From the NCBI RefSeq assembly GCF_003028415.1, contig NZ_PYSV01000005.1:1-64000 (forward strand): a stretch of 64,000 nt of DNA, written 5' to 3'. This DNA is from Deinococcus arcticus. Its GTDB lineage: Bacteria; Deinococcota; Deinococci; Deinococcales; Deinococcaceae. Below, one piece after another: positions 16,479 to 26,634 of the stretch (position 1 is the stretch's first letter; the number at the start of each line of letters is the position of its first letter). Position numbers and translations under genes: made by a program. Below the pieces are notes generated by a model. That model was not told the DNA's origin. It made no database searches and saw only the letters and a list, made by a program, of their open reading frames with translations.

Positions 16479-19308
16479 GGTCCGCGTCCTCGGCGCTCTG
16501 GGCCCGCCAGTCGCGCAGCCACGTCAGCAGTTCAGCCGGGGGCATGGGGCGGGCAAACAGGTAGCCCTGCATGGCGGCGCAGTCCAGGTTCAGCAGGCTG
16601 CGGGCCTGCTCGGGCGTTTCCACCCCCTCGGCAATCACGCCCAGGTTCAGGCTGCGGCCCAGGGCCACCACGGCCTCCACCACCGCCAGCGCCTGGGCAT
16701 CGTCCGGCAGGGTCTTCAGGAACGAGCGGTCAATTTTCAGGGTGTTGACCGGAAAGGCGCGCAGGTAGCTGAGGCTGGAATAGCCGGTGCCGAAGTCGTC
16801 AATGGACACGCACACGCCCAGGGCCCGCAGCGCGCCCAGGGTCTGCTGCACCCGTTCCAGGTCGGCCATCAGCATGCTCTCGGTGAGTTCCAGTTCCAGC
16901 AGGCGCGGGCTCAGGCCACTGCCCTGCAAGCAGCGCTGCACTGTAGCCAGAAACCCGGGGTCGGTAAATTGCAGCGGCGAGATATTGACTGATACCGGCA
17001 CGTCGTGGCCGCACTGCTGGGCCCAGGCGCGGCTCTGGGCGCAGGCAGTTTCCAGCACCCAGGCACCCAGCGGCACAATCAGGCCGCTTTCCTCGGCCAG
17101 GGGAATGAAGTCCATGGGCGACACCGCCCGGCCGTCCGGGCGCACCCAGCGCAGCAGCGCCTCGGCGCCCAGCACCTCGCGGGTCCAGAGGTTGACCTTG
17201 GGCTGATACACCAGCGAGAATTCACGGCGCTCGAAGGCCTGGCGCAGTTCAGTCTGCAGGCTCTGGCGCGCCAGGATGGCCTCGTGCAGCGCGCGCGAGA
17301 AGAAGCGGTGGCGCCCGCGTCCCTCGGCCTTGGCGCGGTACATGGCGGCGTCGGCGTGCTGCAGCAGCACGTCGGTGCTCTCGCCGTCGTCGGGGTACAG
17401 GGCCACGCCCACGCTGAAGCCAATGTCCAGCTGATGCCCGGCCACGTGGTAGGGCACGGTGAGCGCCTCGGTCAGCTTGGCCAGCACGTTTTCCACATGG
17501 TCGGCCTCGCGCATGTCGGGCAGCAGCACGATAAATTCGTCGCCCCCCTGGCGGCTGACCGTGTCCGAGGCCCGCAGCGCTCCGCGCAGGCGCCCGGCGA
17601 TGGCCCTCAGCAGTTCGTCGCCCACATGGTGGCCCAGCGAATCGTTGACGTTCTTGAAGTGGTCCAGGTCGAGAAACAGCACCGCAAAGCGCGTGCCCTG
17701 GCGCTGGGCGCGGCCAATGGCCTGTGACACCCGGTCGCGCAGCAGCACCCGGTTGGGCAGGTCGGTCAGGGCGTCGTGCTGCGCGAGGTGGGTCATGCGC
17801 ACGGCCATGGCCCGGGCCTCGGAGACATCGTGAAAGACCAGCACGGCGCCCAGCAGCTCGCCCTGCTCGTTCAGGATCGGCGCCGCTGAATCCTCGATGC
17901 TGAAATAGGCCCCGCCCTGACTGCGCAGCAGCGTGTTGGCCGCCAGCCCCAGGGTTTCGCGCTCGCTCAGGGCGCGGCGCAGCGGATTGGGCAGCGGCTG
18001 GCGCGAGCTTTCTTCCAGCAGCGGCATCACCGTTTCGATGGGCTGCCCCGTCGCCTCGGCCAGCGCCCAGCCGGTCATGCGCTCGGCCGTGGGGTTCAGG
18101 AAGGTGACCCGGCCTTCAGGGTCAGTGGTGATGACCCCGTCACCAATCGACGCCAGCGTCACGCGGGCCAGTTCCCGCTGCTCGGTCAGGGCACGCTCGG
18201 CGGCCTTGCGCGCGGTGATGTCGGTGCCCAGCGAGAAAAAGCCCCGGACCTCGCCCCCCTGCAGGTCGGGCACGTACACCAGCTCTATGAAGCGCAGCTG
18301 GCCGCTGGCCCGGGTCAGCTGGCGCTCAAAGCGCATCGTTTCACCGGCCAGGACCCGCCTGATCATCGGCTGGTTCTGGGCATACAGCGCCTCGCCAATC
18401 ACGTCCCGGATGTGCTGGCCGCGCACCTGGGCGGGCGTCAGGCCAAACCAGTCCAGGTAGGTGGGGTTGCCAAAGCGGTTGTGCAGCGTGGTGTCCCAGT
18501 ACCCGATCAGCGCTGGCAGGTTGTCCAGCAGCAGCTGCAGGTCCTGGGTGGTGCGCACCTGCGCAGTGATGTCGGTCTGGGTGCCCACCACACGCCGGGG
18601 CTGGCCGGCCTCGTCCCACGCCGTGACCCGCCCGCGCACCTGAAAGACGTGCCACTCGCCGCTGGCGGGCCGGGCGCGGTACTGCGCATGCAGGGGCCGG
18701 TCACCAGTCAGGTGGGCGCGGTAAGTGGCCTGCAGCGCCGGCAGATCGTCGGGATGCACCTGTGCCAGCCACGTTGCCAGGCTCACCGGCTCGTGGGCCG
18801 CGAGCCCCAGCTGCGCCCGGAAGGTGTCCGAGACAAACAGCTCGCCGCCCGGCAACTGCCAGTCCCAGATGCCGTCCTCGGTGGCGTCCAGCGCCAGTCT
18901 CAGCCGCTCGTTGACATCCTGCAGCTGGGCCTCGCGTTCCACCTGCGCCGTGATGTCCTGAATCTGCGAGACAAAAAAGGCCGGCGAGCCGTCCTCGTGC
19001 ACAATCAGCGAGACGTGCAGTTCTATCCAGATCAGCTGTCCGTCCTTGCGCCAGTAACGTTTGCGCAGTTCGTACTGGTCCAACTCGCGCGCCAGCACGC
19101 GCCGCAGCAGCGCCAGGTCGCTGTCCAGATCGTCCGGGTGGGTGATGTCCTGAAAGGTCAGGGCCTGCAATTCGGCGGGGGCGTAGCCCAGCATGCGGCT
19201 CAGGGCGTCATTCACCTGCAGGAAACTGCCTTCCAGGGACACCAGCGCAATACCCATGGGTGAGCGCCGGAACATGGCCGCAAACAGCTGGGCCTCGTGC
19301 TCAGGCAT
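16459..19308 (-). CDS. Multi-PAS GGDEF-EAL cyclic-di-GMP protein
   Basis: A 949-aa soluble protein with no transmembrane helix. Four PAS domains fill residues 1-480 (first: LFAAMFRRSPMGIALV; last: LARVTLASIGDGVITTDPEGRVTFLNP), several followed by PAC segments. GGDEF is intact (RQGGDEFIVLL, about 585), and EAL is intact (EALLRWVRPDG about 713, NISPLQFTDPGF, ELTESML, DDFGTGYSSLSYLRAFP, KIDRSFL, AEGVET). Either synthesis, hydrolysis or both are possible. PAS domains suggest redox, light or ligand sensing. It converges on glpD and overlaps it by 20 bp. Confidence 0.93.
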   Translation of the reverse strand: MPEHEAQLFAAMFRRSPMGIALVSLEGSFLQVNDALSRMLGYAPAELQALTFQDITHPDDLDSDLALLRRVLARELDQYELRKRYWRKDGQLIWIELHVSLIVHEDGSPAFFVSQIQDITAQVEREAQLQDVNERLRLALDATEDGIWDWQLPGGELFVSDTFRAQLGLAAHEPVSLATWLAQVHPDDLPALQATYRAHLTGDRPLHAQYRARPASGEWHVFQVRGRVTAWDEAGQPRRVVGTQTDITAQVRTTQDLQLLLDNLPALIGYWDTTLHNRFGNPTYLDWFGLTPAQVRGQHIRDVIGEALYAQNQPMIRRVLAGETMRFERQLTRASGQLRFIELVYVPDLQGGEVRGFFSLGTDITARKAAERALTEQRELARVTLASIGDGVITTDPEGRVTFLNPTAERMTGWALAEATGQPIETVMPLLEESSRQPLPNPLRRALSERETLGLAANTLLRSQGGAYFSIEDSAAPILNEQGELLGAVLVFHDVSEARAMAVRMTHLAQHDALTDLPNRVLLRDRVSQAIGRAQRQGTRFAVLFLDLDHFKNVNDSLGHHVGDELLRAIAGRLRGALRASDTVSRQGGDEFIVLLPDMREADHVENVLAKLTEALTVPYHVAGHQLDIGFSVGVALYPDDGESTDVLLQHADAAMYRAKAEGRGRHRFFSRALHEAILARQSLQTELRQAFERREFSLVYQPKVNLWTREVLGAEALLRWVRPDGRAVSPMDFIPLAEESGLIVPLGAWVLETACAQSRAWAQQCGHDVPVSVNISPLQFTDPGFLATVQRCLQGSGLSPRLLELELTESMLMADLERVQQTLGALRALGVCVSIDDFGTGYSSLSYLRAFPVNTLKIDRSFLKTLPDDAQALAVVEAVVALGRSLNLGVIAEGVETPEQARSLLNLDCAAMQGYLFARPMPPAELLTWLRDWRAQSAEDADLSSLRD

Positions 19309-19431
19309 GACGCCGGTTCCAGATCAGCCCGCAGTGCGCCTGACCAGCGGGCACCAGACCGGCACCGGAAAGCCGGACAGAGACGGCATCCGGAGAAACA
19401 GACTGCCCGGACAGACGTAGAGAAGGGGCCA

Positions 19432-20229
19432 TTAAGGAAAGTCTAATCCGGCGGCGGCGTGCGTGGCATGTCCCGCCGGTGGGGGTTGCGTGACCAGGTG
19501 GGCCGTGAGCGCCAGCACCACCAGCAGCGCCAGGGCCTCGCGCCGCAGCGGCCAGGTGAGCGGGCGCCCCCGCGCCAGGGCCCGCCTGACGCCCAACGCC
19601 AGCAGCAGCGCCAGGGCCACTGTGCCCAGTTTCAGCGCCAGGGCCTGGGTGTAGGGGGTACCGGGCCAGACCAGCGGCCAGCGCAGATGCTCGGCTGCCA
19701 TTGCCAGCCCCGTCAGGGCCAGGACCGCCACGCACAGCGCCGCCACCCGGGAAAAGCGCCGGGCCAGCCCCGGGGTGCCCCGGCGCAGCAGGCTCAGCAC
19801 GCCGCCCAGCCACAGGCACATGGCGGCGGCGTGCGCGGCGTGCAGGGCGCGCATGCCCACGCCGTGCCCGGCGCCGTGACCCACGCCTGCCGCGCCCCAC
19901 AGCACCACCCCCGCCGCCAGCGGCAGGGCCGGCCAGGGCCAGCGCCCCGTCTCGGCGGCCAGCAGCAGCGCCGCGCCCAGCAGGCCCGTCAGGATGGCCC
20001 GGCCCGGCCCGGTGCCCGTCAGGTAGGCCAGCACGTCCCCTGGCGCGGTAAAGCCCAGGGCGCCCAGCGTCAGCCCCACCTGCCCGCCCCAGCCCAGCAG
20101 CAGCAGCCCGGCCCCCAGGGCAGGCACCCACAGGCGGGGCCAGCCGGGGGTCAGGGCGCGCCGCGACAGCACGCCCCCCAGCAGCAGCACCAGCCCCAGG
20201 TGGGCGGCCCCGGTCAGCAGCGCCCGCAC
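19432..20229 (-). CDS. copD: CopD-family copper transport membrane protein
   Basis: 265 aa with about eight hydrophobic helices and a CopD domain in the second half: ALHAAHAAAMCLWLGGVLSLL, then RRFSRVAALCVAVLALTGLAMA. CopD proteins work with periplasmic CopC in copper uptake. A His-rich loop (GVGHGAGHGVGM) and the C-terminal HATHAA could bind metal. The start is a GTG. It is separated from copC by about 280 bp holding an R1 element and a partial R2, so it may not be in the same transcript. Confidence 0.85.
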   Translation of the reverse strand: MRALLTGAAHLGLVLLLGGVLSRRALTPGWPRLWVPALGAGLLLLGWGGQVGLTLGALGFTAPGDVLAYLTGTGPGRAILTGLLGAALLLAAETGRWPWPALPLAAGVVLWGAAGVGHGAGHGVGMRALHAAHAAAMCLWLGGVLSLLRRGTPGLARRFSRVAALCVAVLALTGLAMAAEHLRWPLVWPGTPYTQALALKLGTVALALLLALGVRRALARGRPLTWPLRREALALLVVLALTAHLVTQPPPAGHATHAAAGLDFP

Positions 20230-20240
20230 GGCTCAAGTCT

Positions 20241-20290
20241 CTCGCGGTTGCTCTGAAGATCAACCGAGCAGGGCAAGGAGCGAACAAAGG
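20241..20290 (+). repeat. Partial R2 repeat
   Basis: GATCAACCGAGC at 20258 and the following GGAGCGAACAAAGG resemble the left half of the R2 elements at 26.3 and 35.9 kb. Only this half is present, immediately before an R1 element. Confidence 0.4.
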
Positions 20291-20313
20291 CCCTCGCCCT
20301 GGGAATGGGAATA

Positions 20314-20471
20314 ATACGGGTTCCGAAAAGTTCCGTAACACGTTGCGGAACTTTTCCGACCAGAGGGAGCAGGAAAGAAGGCGGATTTCCGGGAATTGGA
20401 CTGGCACAGCGCCGAAGGCGGGGAACATGCGGCTCTTTCCCGGATGGTACGGAAATGGACGGAATCCGTAT
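20314..20471 (+). repeat. R1 intergenic repeat, copy 2
   Basis: A 158-bp element bounded by ATACGGGTTCCG (20314-20325) and CGGAATCCGTAT (20460-20471), terminal inverted repeats that match at 11 of 12 positions. The inner palindrome at 20326-20355 is the exact reverse complement of that in copy 1, while the flanking sequence keeps the same orientation. Confidence 0.8.
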
Positions 20472-20513
20472 GACCTGGCGCGCTTCTGAAGCGTTGACAG
20501 AGGAGCGAGGCAC

Positions 20514-20912
20514 CTAGCGCACCCGGAAGGTACTGAGGCCGCTGACCGGGTGCCCGTCCCCGGACAGCAGCTTCCAGGCGATCACGTACAGCCCGGGCCT
20601 GAGGCCGGGTTTCAGCGGCACGCTCAGCCGGGCGGCCAGCCCAGAACCGCCCGGGGGGCGGCTGGCCAGCGTGGGGGCGTCCGGGCGCGCGGCCAGGGCC
20701 AGCTTCGCGGCGGCCGCCGGGGTCTGGCCCGGGGCCACGGCCATTACGCGCACCGCGCTGAAGCGCAGTTCCACCGGTTCACTGAAGGTCAGGGTCACGG
20801 CGCCGGGCGCCGCCACCACCGCGCCCTGGGCCGGCACCACCCGGGTGACCGCCGTGTGGGCCAGGGCCGCGCCCGGCAGCGCCAGCAGGGCCAGTATCAA
20901 CCATCGTTTCAT
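20514..20912 (-). CDS. copC: CopC periplasmic copper-binding protein
   Basis: 132 aa with a signal peptide ending GAALA. Cleavage before His22 would leave an N-terminal His, the first ligand of the CopC Cu(II) brace, and SGDGHPVSG near the C-terminus supplies the Asp and His that complete it. The fold markers FSEPVELRFSAVRV and GLYVIAWKLLSGDGHP are typical. It should deliver copper to CopD. It lies 57 bp downstream of the YcnI-like gene on the same strand. Confidence 0.93.
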   Translation of the reverse strand: MKRWLILALLALPGAALAHTAVTRVVPAQGAVVAAPGAVTLTFSEPVELRFSAVRVMAVAPGQTPAAAAKLALAARPDAPTLASRPPGGSGLAARLSVPLKPGLRPGLYVIAWKLLSGDGHPVSGLSTFRVR

Positions 20913-20969
20913 GTCTCACCTCTCTACAGGATGGAGCGGGGCCCCGCTGGGTGGCCCCGCGCAGGCGGT

Positions 20970-21416
20970 TTATTTCACGGCTGTTTTGCTGGCCGGGCCC
21001 CTTGCCGGGTCTGCGTCGTCCCAGGCCACCACCGAGCCGTCACTGTAGGTCTGGTAGACCTTCCAGCTCAGTTCGCCGGGCGCGGCCGGGTTGCGGGCCT
21101 GGAAGAAGAAGCGCGCGTATTCCATGGGCGCCACGCGGCCGGTCCAGAGCACTTCGGTGACCAGACCCGCCTCGTTTTTCTTCACCGTGCGGGTGAAGCC
21201 GGGCGTGACCTGAAACCGGGTGATCGTCAGCCCGGCCGGCACCACCAGCCGGATCTGGGTGGTGCTGATCTCCTTCTCGGTGGGCACGTTCAGGCGGTAG
21301 GTTTCGCTGGCACCCGCGCGGCTTTCGCTCAGGCCGCTCTCCGTGCGGACGGTGGCGTGGGCGGCGGCGACAGACAGCAGCAGGGCGCTGGTCAGGGCCA
21401 GCAGGTGGGTCAACAT
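20970..21416 (-). CDS. YcnI-like (DUF1775) copper-binding secreted protein
   Basis: 148 aa, signal peptide ending SVAAA followed by HATVRTESG, so the mature protein begins with His, as in YcnI proteins where the N-terminal His forms a monohistidine copper brace. The body ([29 protein letters not shown], then [30 protein letters not shown]) matches the DUF1775 pattern. Unlike B. subtilis YcnI it has no C-terminal membrane helix. The ATG overlaps the end of the upstream DUF2946-like gene, so the two are co-translated. Confidence 0.88.
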   Translation of the reverse strand: MLTHLLALTSALLLSVAAAHATVRTESGLSESRAGASETYRLNVPTEKEISTTQIRLVVPAGLTITRFQVTPGFTRTVKKNEAGLVTEVLWTGRVAPMEYARFFFQARNPAAPGELSWKVYQTYSDGSVVAWDDADPARGPASKTAVK

Positions 21417-22072
21417 GGAAGAACCTCGGGTGACGGCTGGGGGCGGTCCCCAGCGCGAAGAAGGACGGTGCGCCGACCGCCAGAACGCGGTGCGGGGCTG
21501 GGCTTCCGGTCAACCGGGGAAAAGGGGGGCGCGCGGGCCTGGACATGGCGCACAGGGGCCAGCCAGGGCCCGGCCCAGCGGTCGGCCGGGGCCAGGCGCG
21601 CCGCTGCCGCCTGCGCCAACACCAGCGCCCCTTCTGCTTCCAGCGCAAAGGCCGCTGTGAAGCAGAAGGGGCAGTGGGCACCGTGACCGGTGCGGTGAGA
21701 ATCAGGGCTGTGGGTCGGCCCATGCGGCGGTGCATTGGGGGCGGCCTGGGTCAGCGGGAGGCGGGCGGCCACGGCCGGGCCAGCGGTGTGGGTTTGGACG
21801 GGCTGGGGGTCAGCGGTGTGGGCGGGGTGGCCCGGCTGGCTGTGGCCCGGCTGGCTGTGGCCCAACTGGCTGTGGCGCAGGGCCGGGCGGTGGGTGGGCC
21901 CCGCCTCCGGAGCCCGGTTCCCCACCAGCCACGCCCCCCACAAAGGCGCCGGCCGCGCGCCGATCCCGCCGGGGCCCGTCGCCCGACCCAGAAACGCGAA
22001 CGAGGCCAGCAGGCACAGCGCCGCGAGCAGCCACCGCTGCCCTGCCTGTGCCAGCCCCGCGCGCCTTTTCAC
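21410..22072 (-). CDS. DUF2946-like His-rich membrane-anchored protein
   Basis: 220 aa. A helix near the N-terminus ([17 protein letters not shown]) is followed by a low-complexity region with repeated GHSQP units (three 15-bp tandem repeats at 21831-21875) and an HCPFCF motif about two-thirds along, the Cys pair typical of DUF2946. The GTG start at 22072 was chosen because TATCCT ends 6 bases upstream (leaderless pattern); the frame stays open 14 codons further. Its C-terminus overlaps the YcnI-like start. Together with YcnI, CopC and CopD it suggests copper binding. No function is established for DUF2946. Confidence 0.7.
   Translation of the reverse strand: MKRRAGLAQAGQRWLLAALCLLASFAFLGRATGPGGIGARPAPLWGAWLVGNRAPEAGPTHRPALRHSQLGHSQPGHSQPGHPAHTADPQPVQTHTAGPAVAARLPLTQAAPNAPPHGPTHSPDSHRTGHGAHCPFCFTAAFALEAEGALVLAQAAAARLAPADRWAGPWLAPVRHVQARAPPFSPVDRKPSPAPRSGGRRTVLLRAGDRPQPSPEVLPC
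21831..21875. repeat. Three 15-bp tandem repeats (GHSQP/L codons)
   Basis: CCCGGCTGGCTGTGG twice, then CCCAACTGGCTGTGG. In-frame within the DUF2946-like gene, encoding GHSQ units on the minus strand. Confidence 0.8.
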
Positions 22073-22078
22073 GCCGGC

Positions 22079-22084
22079 AGGATA
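22079..22084 (-). promoter_or_regulatory. -10 box TATCCT before the DUF2946-like gene
   Basis: Minus-strand TATCCT, 6 bases before a GTG; decides the start of the gene. Confidence 0.5.
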
Positions 22085-22137
22085 ACGGCTGGGGCGTGGC
22101 AGGTGTCCCGCCACGCCCCAGGATTCCCGGGTGGCCC

Positions 22138-22896
22138 TCAGCCGAAGCGGCCCGTCACGTACGCCTCGGTGCGCTCGTCACGCGGGGCGGTGAAAATCTG
22201 GTCGGTCACGCCGTGTTCCACGAGGTCGCCGTTCAGGAAGAACGAGGTGGTGTCCGACACGCGCGCGGCCTGGTGCATGTTGTGGGTCACGATGATGATG
22301 GTGGTGACCTGCTTGAGGCCGGTCATCAGTTCCTCGATCTTGGCGGTGCTGGCGGGGTCCAGCGCGCTGGTGGGCTCGTCCATCAGCAGGATTTCCGGCT
22401 CCACGGCCAGGGCGCGCGCAATGCACAGGCGCTGCTGCTGCCCGCCGGACAGGCCGGTGGCGGGCATCTTCAGGCGGTCCTTGACCTCTTCCCACAGCGC
22501 GGCGCCCCGCAGCGAGCGCTCGGCAATCTCCATCAGGCGGCGGCTGTCGCGGATACCCGCCAGCTTCAGGCCCGAAACCACATTGTCGAACACGCTCATG
22601 GTGGGAAAGGGGTTGGGCTTCTGGAACACCATGCCCACGCGGCGGCGCATGACCACCGGGTCCACGCCCGGGCCATACACATTCTCGCCGTGCAGCAGGA
22701 TGGTGCCTTCCACCCGCGCGCCGGGGGTCAGGTCGTGCATGCGGTTGATGGCCCGCAGAAAGGTGGTCTTGCCGCAGCCGGACGGGCCAATCAGGGCGTT
22801 GACGGTGCCGCGCTGCACGGTCAGGTCCACGCCGCGCACGGCCTGCTTGTCGCCGTAGTAGATGTTGACGTTCTGGGCACTCAGAATAGGGGTCAC
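22138..22896 (-). CDS. pstB: Phosphate ABC transporter ATP-binding protein
   Basis: 252 aa. Walker [16 protein letters not shown], signature [16 protein letters not shown], Walker [15 protein letters not shown] and the H-loop [10 protein letters not shown] are all present. The [21 protein letters not shown] start region and final AYVTGRFG are typical of PstB. GTG at 22896 was preferred because AAGGAG sits 8 bases before it; GTG at 22905 would overlap the ribosome site. Last gene of pstSCAB. No phoU follows in the window. Confidence 0.96.
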   Translation of the reverse strand: MTPILSAQNVNIYYGDKQAVRGVDLTVQRGTVNALIGPSGCGKTTFLRAINRMHDLTPGARVEGTILLHGENVYGPGVDPVVMRRRVGMVFQKPNPFPTMSVFDNVVSGLKLAGIRDSRRLMEIAERSLRGAALWEEVKDRLKMPATGLSGGQQQRLCIARALAVEPEILLMDEPTSALDPASTAKIEELMTGLKQVTTIIIVTHNMHQAARVSDTTSFFLNGDLVEHGVTDQIFTAPRDERTEAYVTGRFG

Positions 22897-22921
22897 GGGG
22901 AGCACTCCTTGGGGTTCGGGA

Positions 22922-23839
22922 TCACTTGCGGCGGCTGGCGCGGCGCGCCAGCAGGCTGGTCACAAAAATCAGGATGATCAGCAGCAGCGCGCCCGCCTTG
23001 GCGAGGCGCTGGTTCTCGTCGTAGGCGCTGGTGGCCCCCCGGTAGATTTCCAGGGGCAGCGCGCTCATGGGCTTGGTGGGATCCAGGTTAATGGCACTGT
23101 TGCCAAAGGCCGTGAACAGCAGCGGCGCCGCCTCGCCGGCCACGCGGGCCAGCGCCAGCATCACGCCGGTCACGATGCCGCCGGCAGCGGCCGGCAGCAC
23201 AATGCGCAGGGTGACCAGCCACTTGGGCAACCCCAGCGCCAGCCCGGCCTCGCGCACGGTCTGCGGCACCAGTTTCAGCACTTCCTCGGTGGTGCGCACC
23301 ACGATGGGAATCATCAGAAAGCCCAGGGCCACGGCGCCCGCCAGCCCCGAGAAGCCGAACTGCAGCACGATCAGGCCGTAAGCCACCAGACCCATCACGA
23401 TGGCGGGAATACCGGCCAGCACGTCACTCACCATGCGAATGGTGGGCATCAGCGGGTGGCGGGGGTATTCGGCCAGGAAGATGCCGCCAGCTACCCCCAC
23501 CAGCACACCAATCACACTGGCCATCGCCAGCATCTGAATGCTGCCCAGAATGGCGTTGGCCAGGCCGCCGCCCGTCTCGCCCTCGGGGGCCGGGGTCTTG
23601 GTGAAGAAATCCAGGTTGGCGCCGCTGAACACCGCGCCCAGCCCTTCCCGGGCCCGCGCGAAGTCCAGGTTGAACATGGCCCCAAAGCCCTCGCGCAGCA
23701 GATACAGGAAAATCAGGATCAGGGGCGCGACCACCAGCAGGGTGGACAGCAGAATCAGGCCGCCCATCAGCAGGTTACGCGCGCGGCGGGCCGGACTCAG
23801 GCCGTGGCGCCCGGCGGCCGGGGGGGTGGCGGCGCTCAT
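22922..23839 (-). CDS. pstA: Phosphate ABC transporter permease PstA
   Basis: 305 aa, about six transmembrane helices. The cytoplasmic EAA-type loop is [38 protein letters not shown]. The ATG overlaps the pstC stop (TGATG); a GTG one codon earlier is an alternative. A loop rich in Phe/Ala between helices 1 and 2 ([39 protein letters not shown]) is in the usual position for this family. Confidence 0.95.
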   Translation of the reverse strand: MSAATPPAAGRHGLSPARRARNLLMGGLILLSTLLVVAPLILIFLYLLREGFGAMFNLDFARAREGLGAVFSGANLDFFTKTPAPEGETGGGLANAILGSIQMLAMASVIGVLVGVAGGIFLAEYPRHPLMPTIRMVSDVLAGIPAIVMGLVAYGLIVLQFGFSGLAGAVALGFLMIPIVVRTTEEVLKLVPQTVREAGLALGLPKWLVTLRIVLPAAAGGIVTGVMLALARVAGEAAPLLFTAFGNSAINLDPTKPMSALPLEIYRGATSAYDENQRLAKAGALLLIILIFVTSLLARRASRRK

Positions 23840-24855
23840 CACTGAATTCCCTTGGGCGTCAGGCGGGCAATAATCACGCGGGCCACGAAGTTCACGGCCA
23901 CGCTCAGCACAAACAGGGTCAGGCCCAGGGTCACCACGCTGGAACGGTGCAGGGCTTCCTGCGCGTCACCAAACTGGTTGGCAATCACCGAGGCCATGGT
24001 GCTGGCGTTGCCCCACAGGCTCTTGAGGATGTCCTGGCTGTCGCCAATCACCATGGCCACCGCCAGCGTTTCACCCAGGGCGCGGCCCAGCGCCAGAATC
24101 ACGCCGCCCAGAATGCCCGCACGGGCGTACGGCAGGATGGCGCGGGAAATCACTTCCCACTTGGTGGCGCCCAGGGCGTACATGGCCTCGCGCTGGTCCT
24201 GGGGCACCAGCCGGATCACGTCGCGCGCCACCGAGGCGGTGTAGGGCAGAATCATGACCGTCAGGATGATGATGGCCAGCGCCAGCCCGCGCCCGCCGCC
24301 CGCACTGGGCACGAAAAAGCACTGCAGGGTGGTCTGGTTCTCGGCCCACAGCGCGGCGCATTTGGTGTACAGCTCCACGCGCTCGGGGTGGGTTTCGGGA
24401 TTGAAGAAGGTCAGCTGCCACTGGCCCAGCATGGGCGCAATCACGAACAGCGCCCACAGGCCGTACACCACGCTGGGCACCGCTGCCAGCAGCTCAATCA
24501 GGTAGCCCACCGGGTTGGCCAGCCACTTGGGCGCGTACTCCGCCACAAACAGCGCGCTGGCCACCGCCAGCGGCACGCTGATGGCCAGCGCGACCAGGCT
24601 GGTGACCAGGGTACCGGCGATCATGGCGGCGGCGCCAAACACGCCTTCAACCGGGTTCCAGGTGCGTTCGGTGAAAAAGCCCAGGCCAAAGCGCGACAGG
24701 GCCGGCCACGATTCGCGCCCCAGCTGAAAGATGCTCAGCACAAAGACCAGCACAATCACGCTGGCCAGCAGCAGAATCAGGCCCTGGAACAGGCGGTCTG
24801 ACGCGCTGCTCAGGGCAGCGGGGCGTGGGGGACGGGTCTGGGTGGGTTCGCTCAT
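23839..24855 (-). CDS. pstC: Phosphate ABC transporter permease PstC
   Basis: 338 aa with six predicted helices and the permease loop [39 protein letters not shown] periplasmic insertion ([34 protein letters not shown]) holds two Cys that could form a disulfide. Start at the ATG preceded by GGAGGGGT rather than an ATG 13 codons upstream. It overlaps pstA by the TGATG junction. Confidence 0.95.
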   Translation of the reverse strand: MSEPTQTRPPRPAALSSASDRLFQGLILLLASVIVLVFVLSIFQLGRESWPALSRFGLGFFTERTWNPVEGVFGAAAMIAGTLVTSLVALAISVPLAVASALFVAEYAPKWLANPVGYLIELLAAVPSVVYGLWALFVIAPMLGQWQLTFFNPETHPERVELYTKCAALWAENQTTLQCFFVPSAGGGRGLALAIIILTVMILPYTASVARDVIRLVPQDQREAMYALGATKWEVISRAILPYARAGILGGVILALGRALGETLAVAMVIGDSQDILKSLWGNASTMASVIANQFGDAQEALHRSSVVTLGLTLFVLSVAVNFVARVIIARLTPKGIQ

Positions 24856-24956
24856 GAGTTCATGACCCCTCCGGGGCCGTAGCGCCCAGTTCACAGGGCG
24901 TTTGTCAGTGCGGCGTCAGCTCATGGCTCTTCACGCTGCTGGGGGCCGCCAAAGGA

Positions 24957-24984
24957 GCGGCGCTGCATAACCGCGCAGCGCCGC
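24957..24984. terminator. Intercistronic hairpin between pstS and pstC
   Basis: GCGGCGCTGC and GCAGCGCCGC form a perfect 10-bp stem with an 8-base loop; on the minus strand it is followed by TCCTTT. Placed between pstS and pstC, it may attenuate transcription into the transporter genes or protect the pstS 3' end, a common layout where the binding protein is made in excess. Confidence 0.55.
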
Positions 24985-25050
24985 CCGTGGAAGAAGAGAG
25001 GAAAAGGGGAGAAGGACGAAGGAAAGAGGAGCCCCCTGCCTCAGCCTGTC

Positions 25051-26076
<1,026 letters not shown>

Positions 26077-26262
26077 GCGGGCAGTGTGCCCGGCGATTGT
26101 CAGCGCGGCGTCACGCCACCAGCGCAAAGCGTGGCCTGCTTCTGCGCTTCCCGGAGGCCAGGGGCCAGCAGCAGGCCACGCGGCCGTTTGGGACCAGCAC
26201 CCCCTGACAGCCAGCGAGAACGACTGACGGCGCCTGTAGAACCGCGAGGCCCTCTCTAAGTA
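26077..26262. other. Upstream region of pstS
   Basis: 186 bases between pstS and the R2 element; must hold the pst promoter. Neither a confident -35/-10 pair nor a repeated Pho-box pattern was found. Confidence 0.35.
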
Positions 26263-26382
26263 ACTCGCTGTTGATCTTTAGATCAACCGAGCGGAGCGAG
26301 TATCGAAAAAAGTACGTTGCACCGGGAGTGGAGACTTTGCGGTGCTCTCCTGCAAAGTCGTAACGTGAGGTGCAACGTACTT
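26263..26382 (+). repeat. R2 structured intergenic repeat, copy A
   Basis: A 120-bp element made of two inverted-repeat modules. Module 1 (26263-26301): ACTCGCT-GTTGATC, loop TTTA, GATCAAC, then CGAGCGG-AGCGAGT. Module 2 (26310-26382): outer stem AAGTACGTTGCACC / GGTGCAACGTACTT (14 bp perfect) enclosing GACTTTGC / GCAAAGTC. Copy B at 35.9 kb keeps the pairing with changed bases. No coding potential. Confidence 0.8.
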
Positions 26383-26634
26383 AATCCAGGAGGAAACAGA
26401 CAGCCGCTCAGCCGGGCTTCAAGCCCACCCTCTGGCACAGCGGCGCAGCAGACCGAGGGGGAGCACCGCGCCCCTCCGGGCATAGCGCAGGCACCTCGGC
26501 TTTGTTCCAGCTGATCGTGGTGCAGCAGGCCGGAGTGGAAGACAGGCCGGCAACGAGAGAGGCGGGACACCTGAAAGTCAGATCTCCCGCCTCTCTTTCA
26601 CTGAAGTTCCAGCTGCCCTGGGGCGCCCAAGTGA
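26383..26634. other. Region between R2 element and beta-helix gene
   Basis: No gene supported. Holds the hairpin at 26556-26596. Confidence 0.4.
26556..26596 (-). terminator. Hairpin downstream of the beta-helix lipoprotein gene
   Basis: AGAGAGGCGGGA (26556-26567) and TCCCGCCTCTCT (26585-26596) give a perfect 12-bp stem with a 17-base loop, 39 bp past the minus-strand stop. No T-run follows on the minus strand. Confidence 0.6.
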
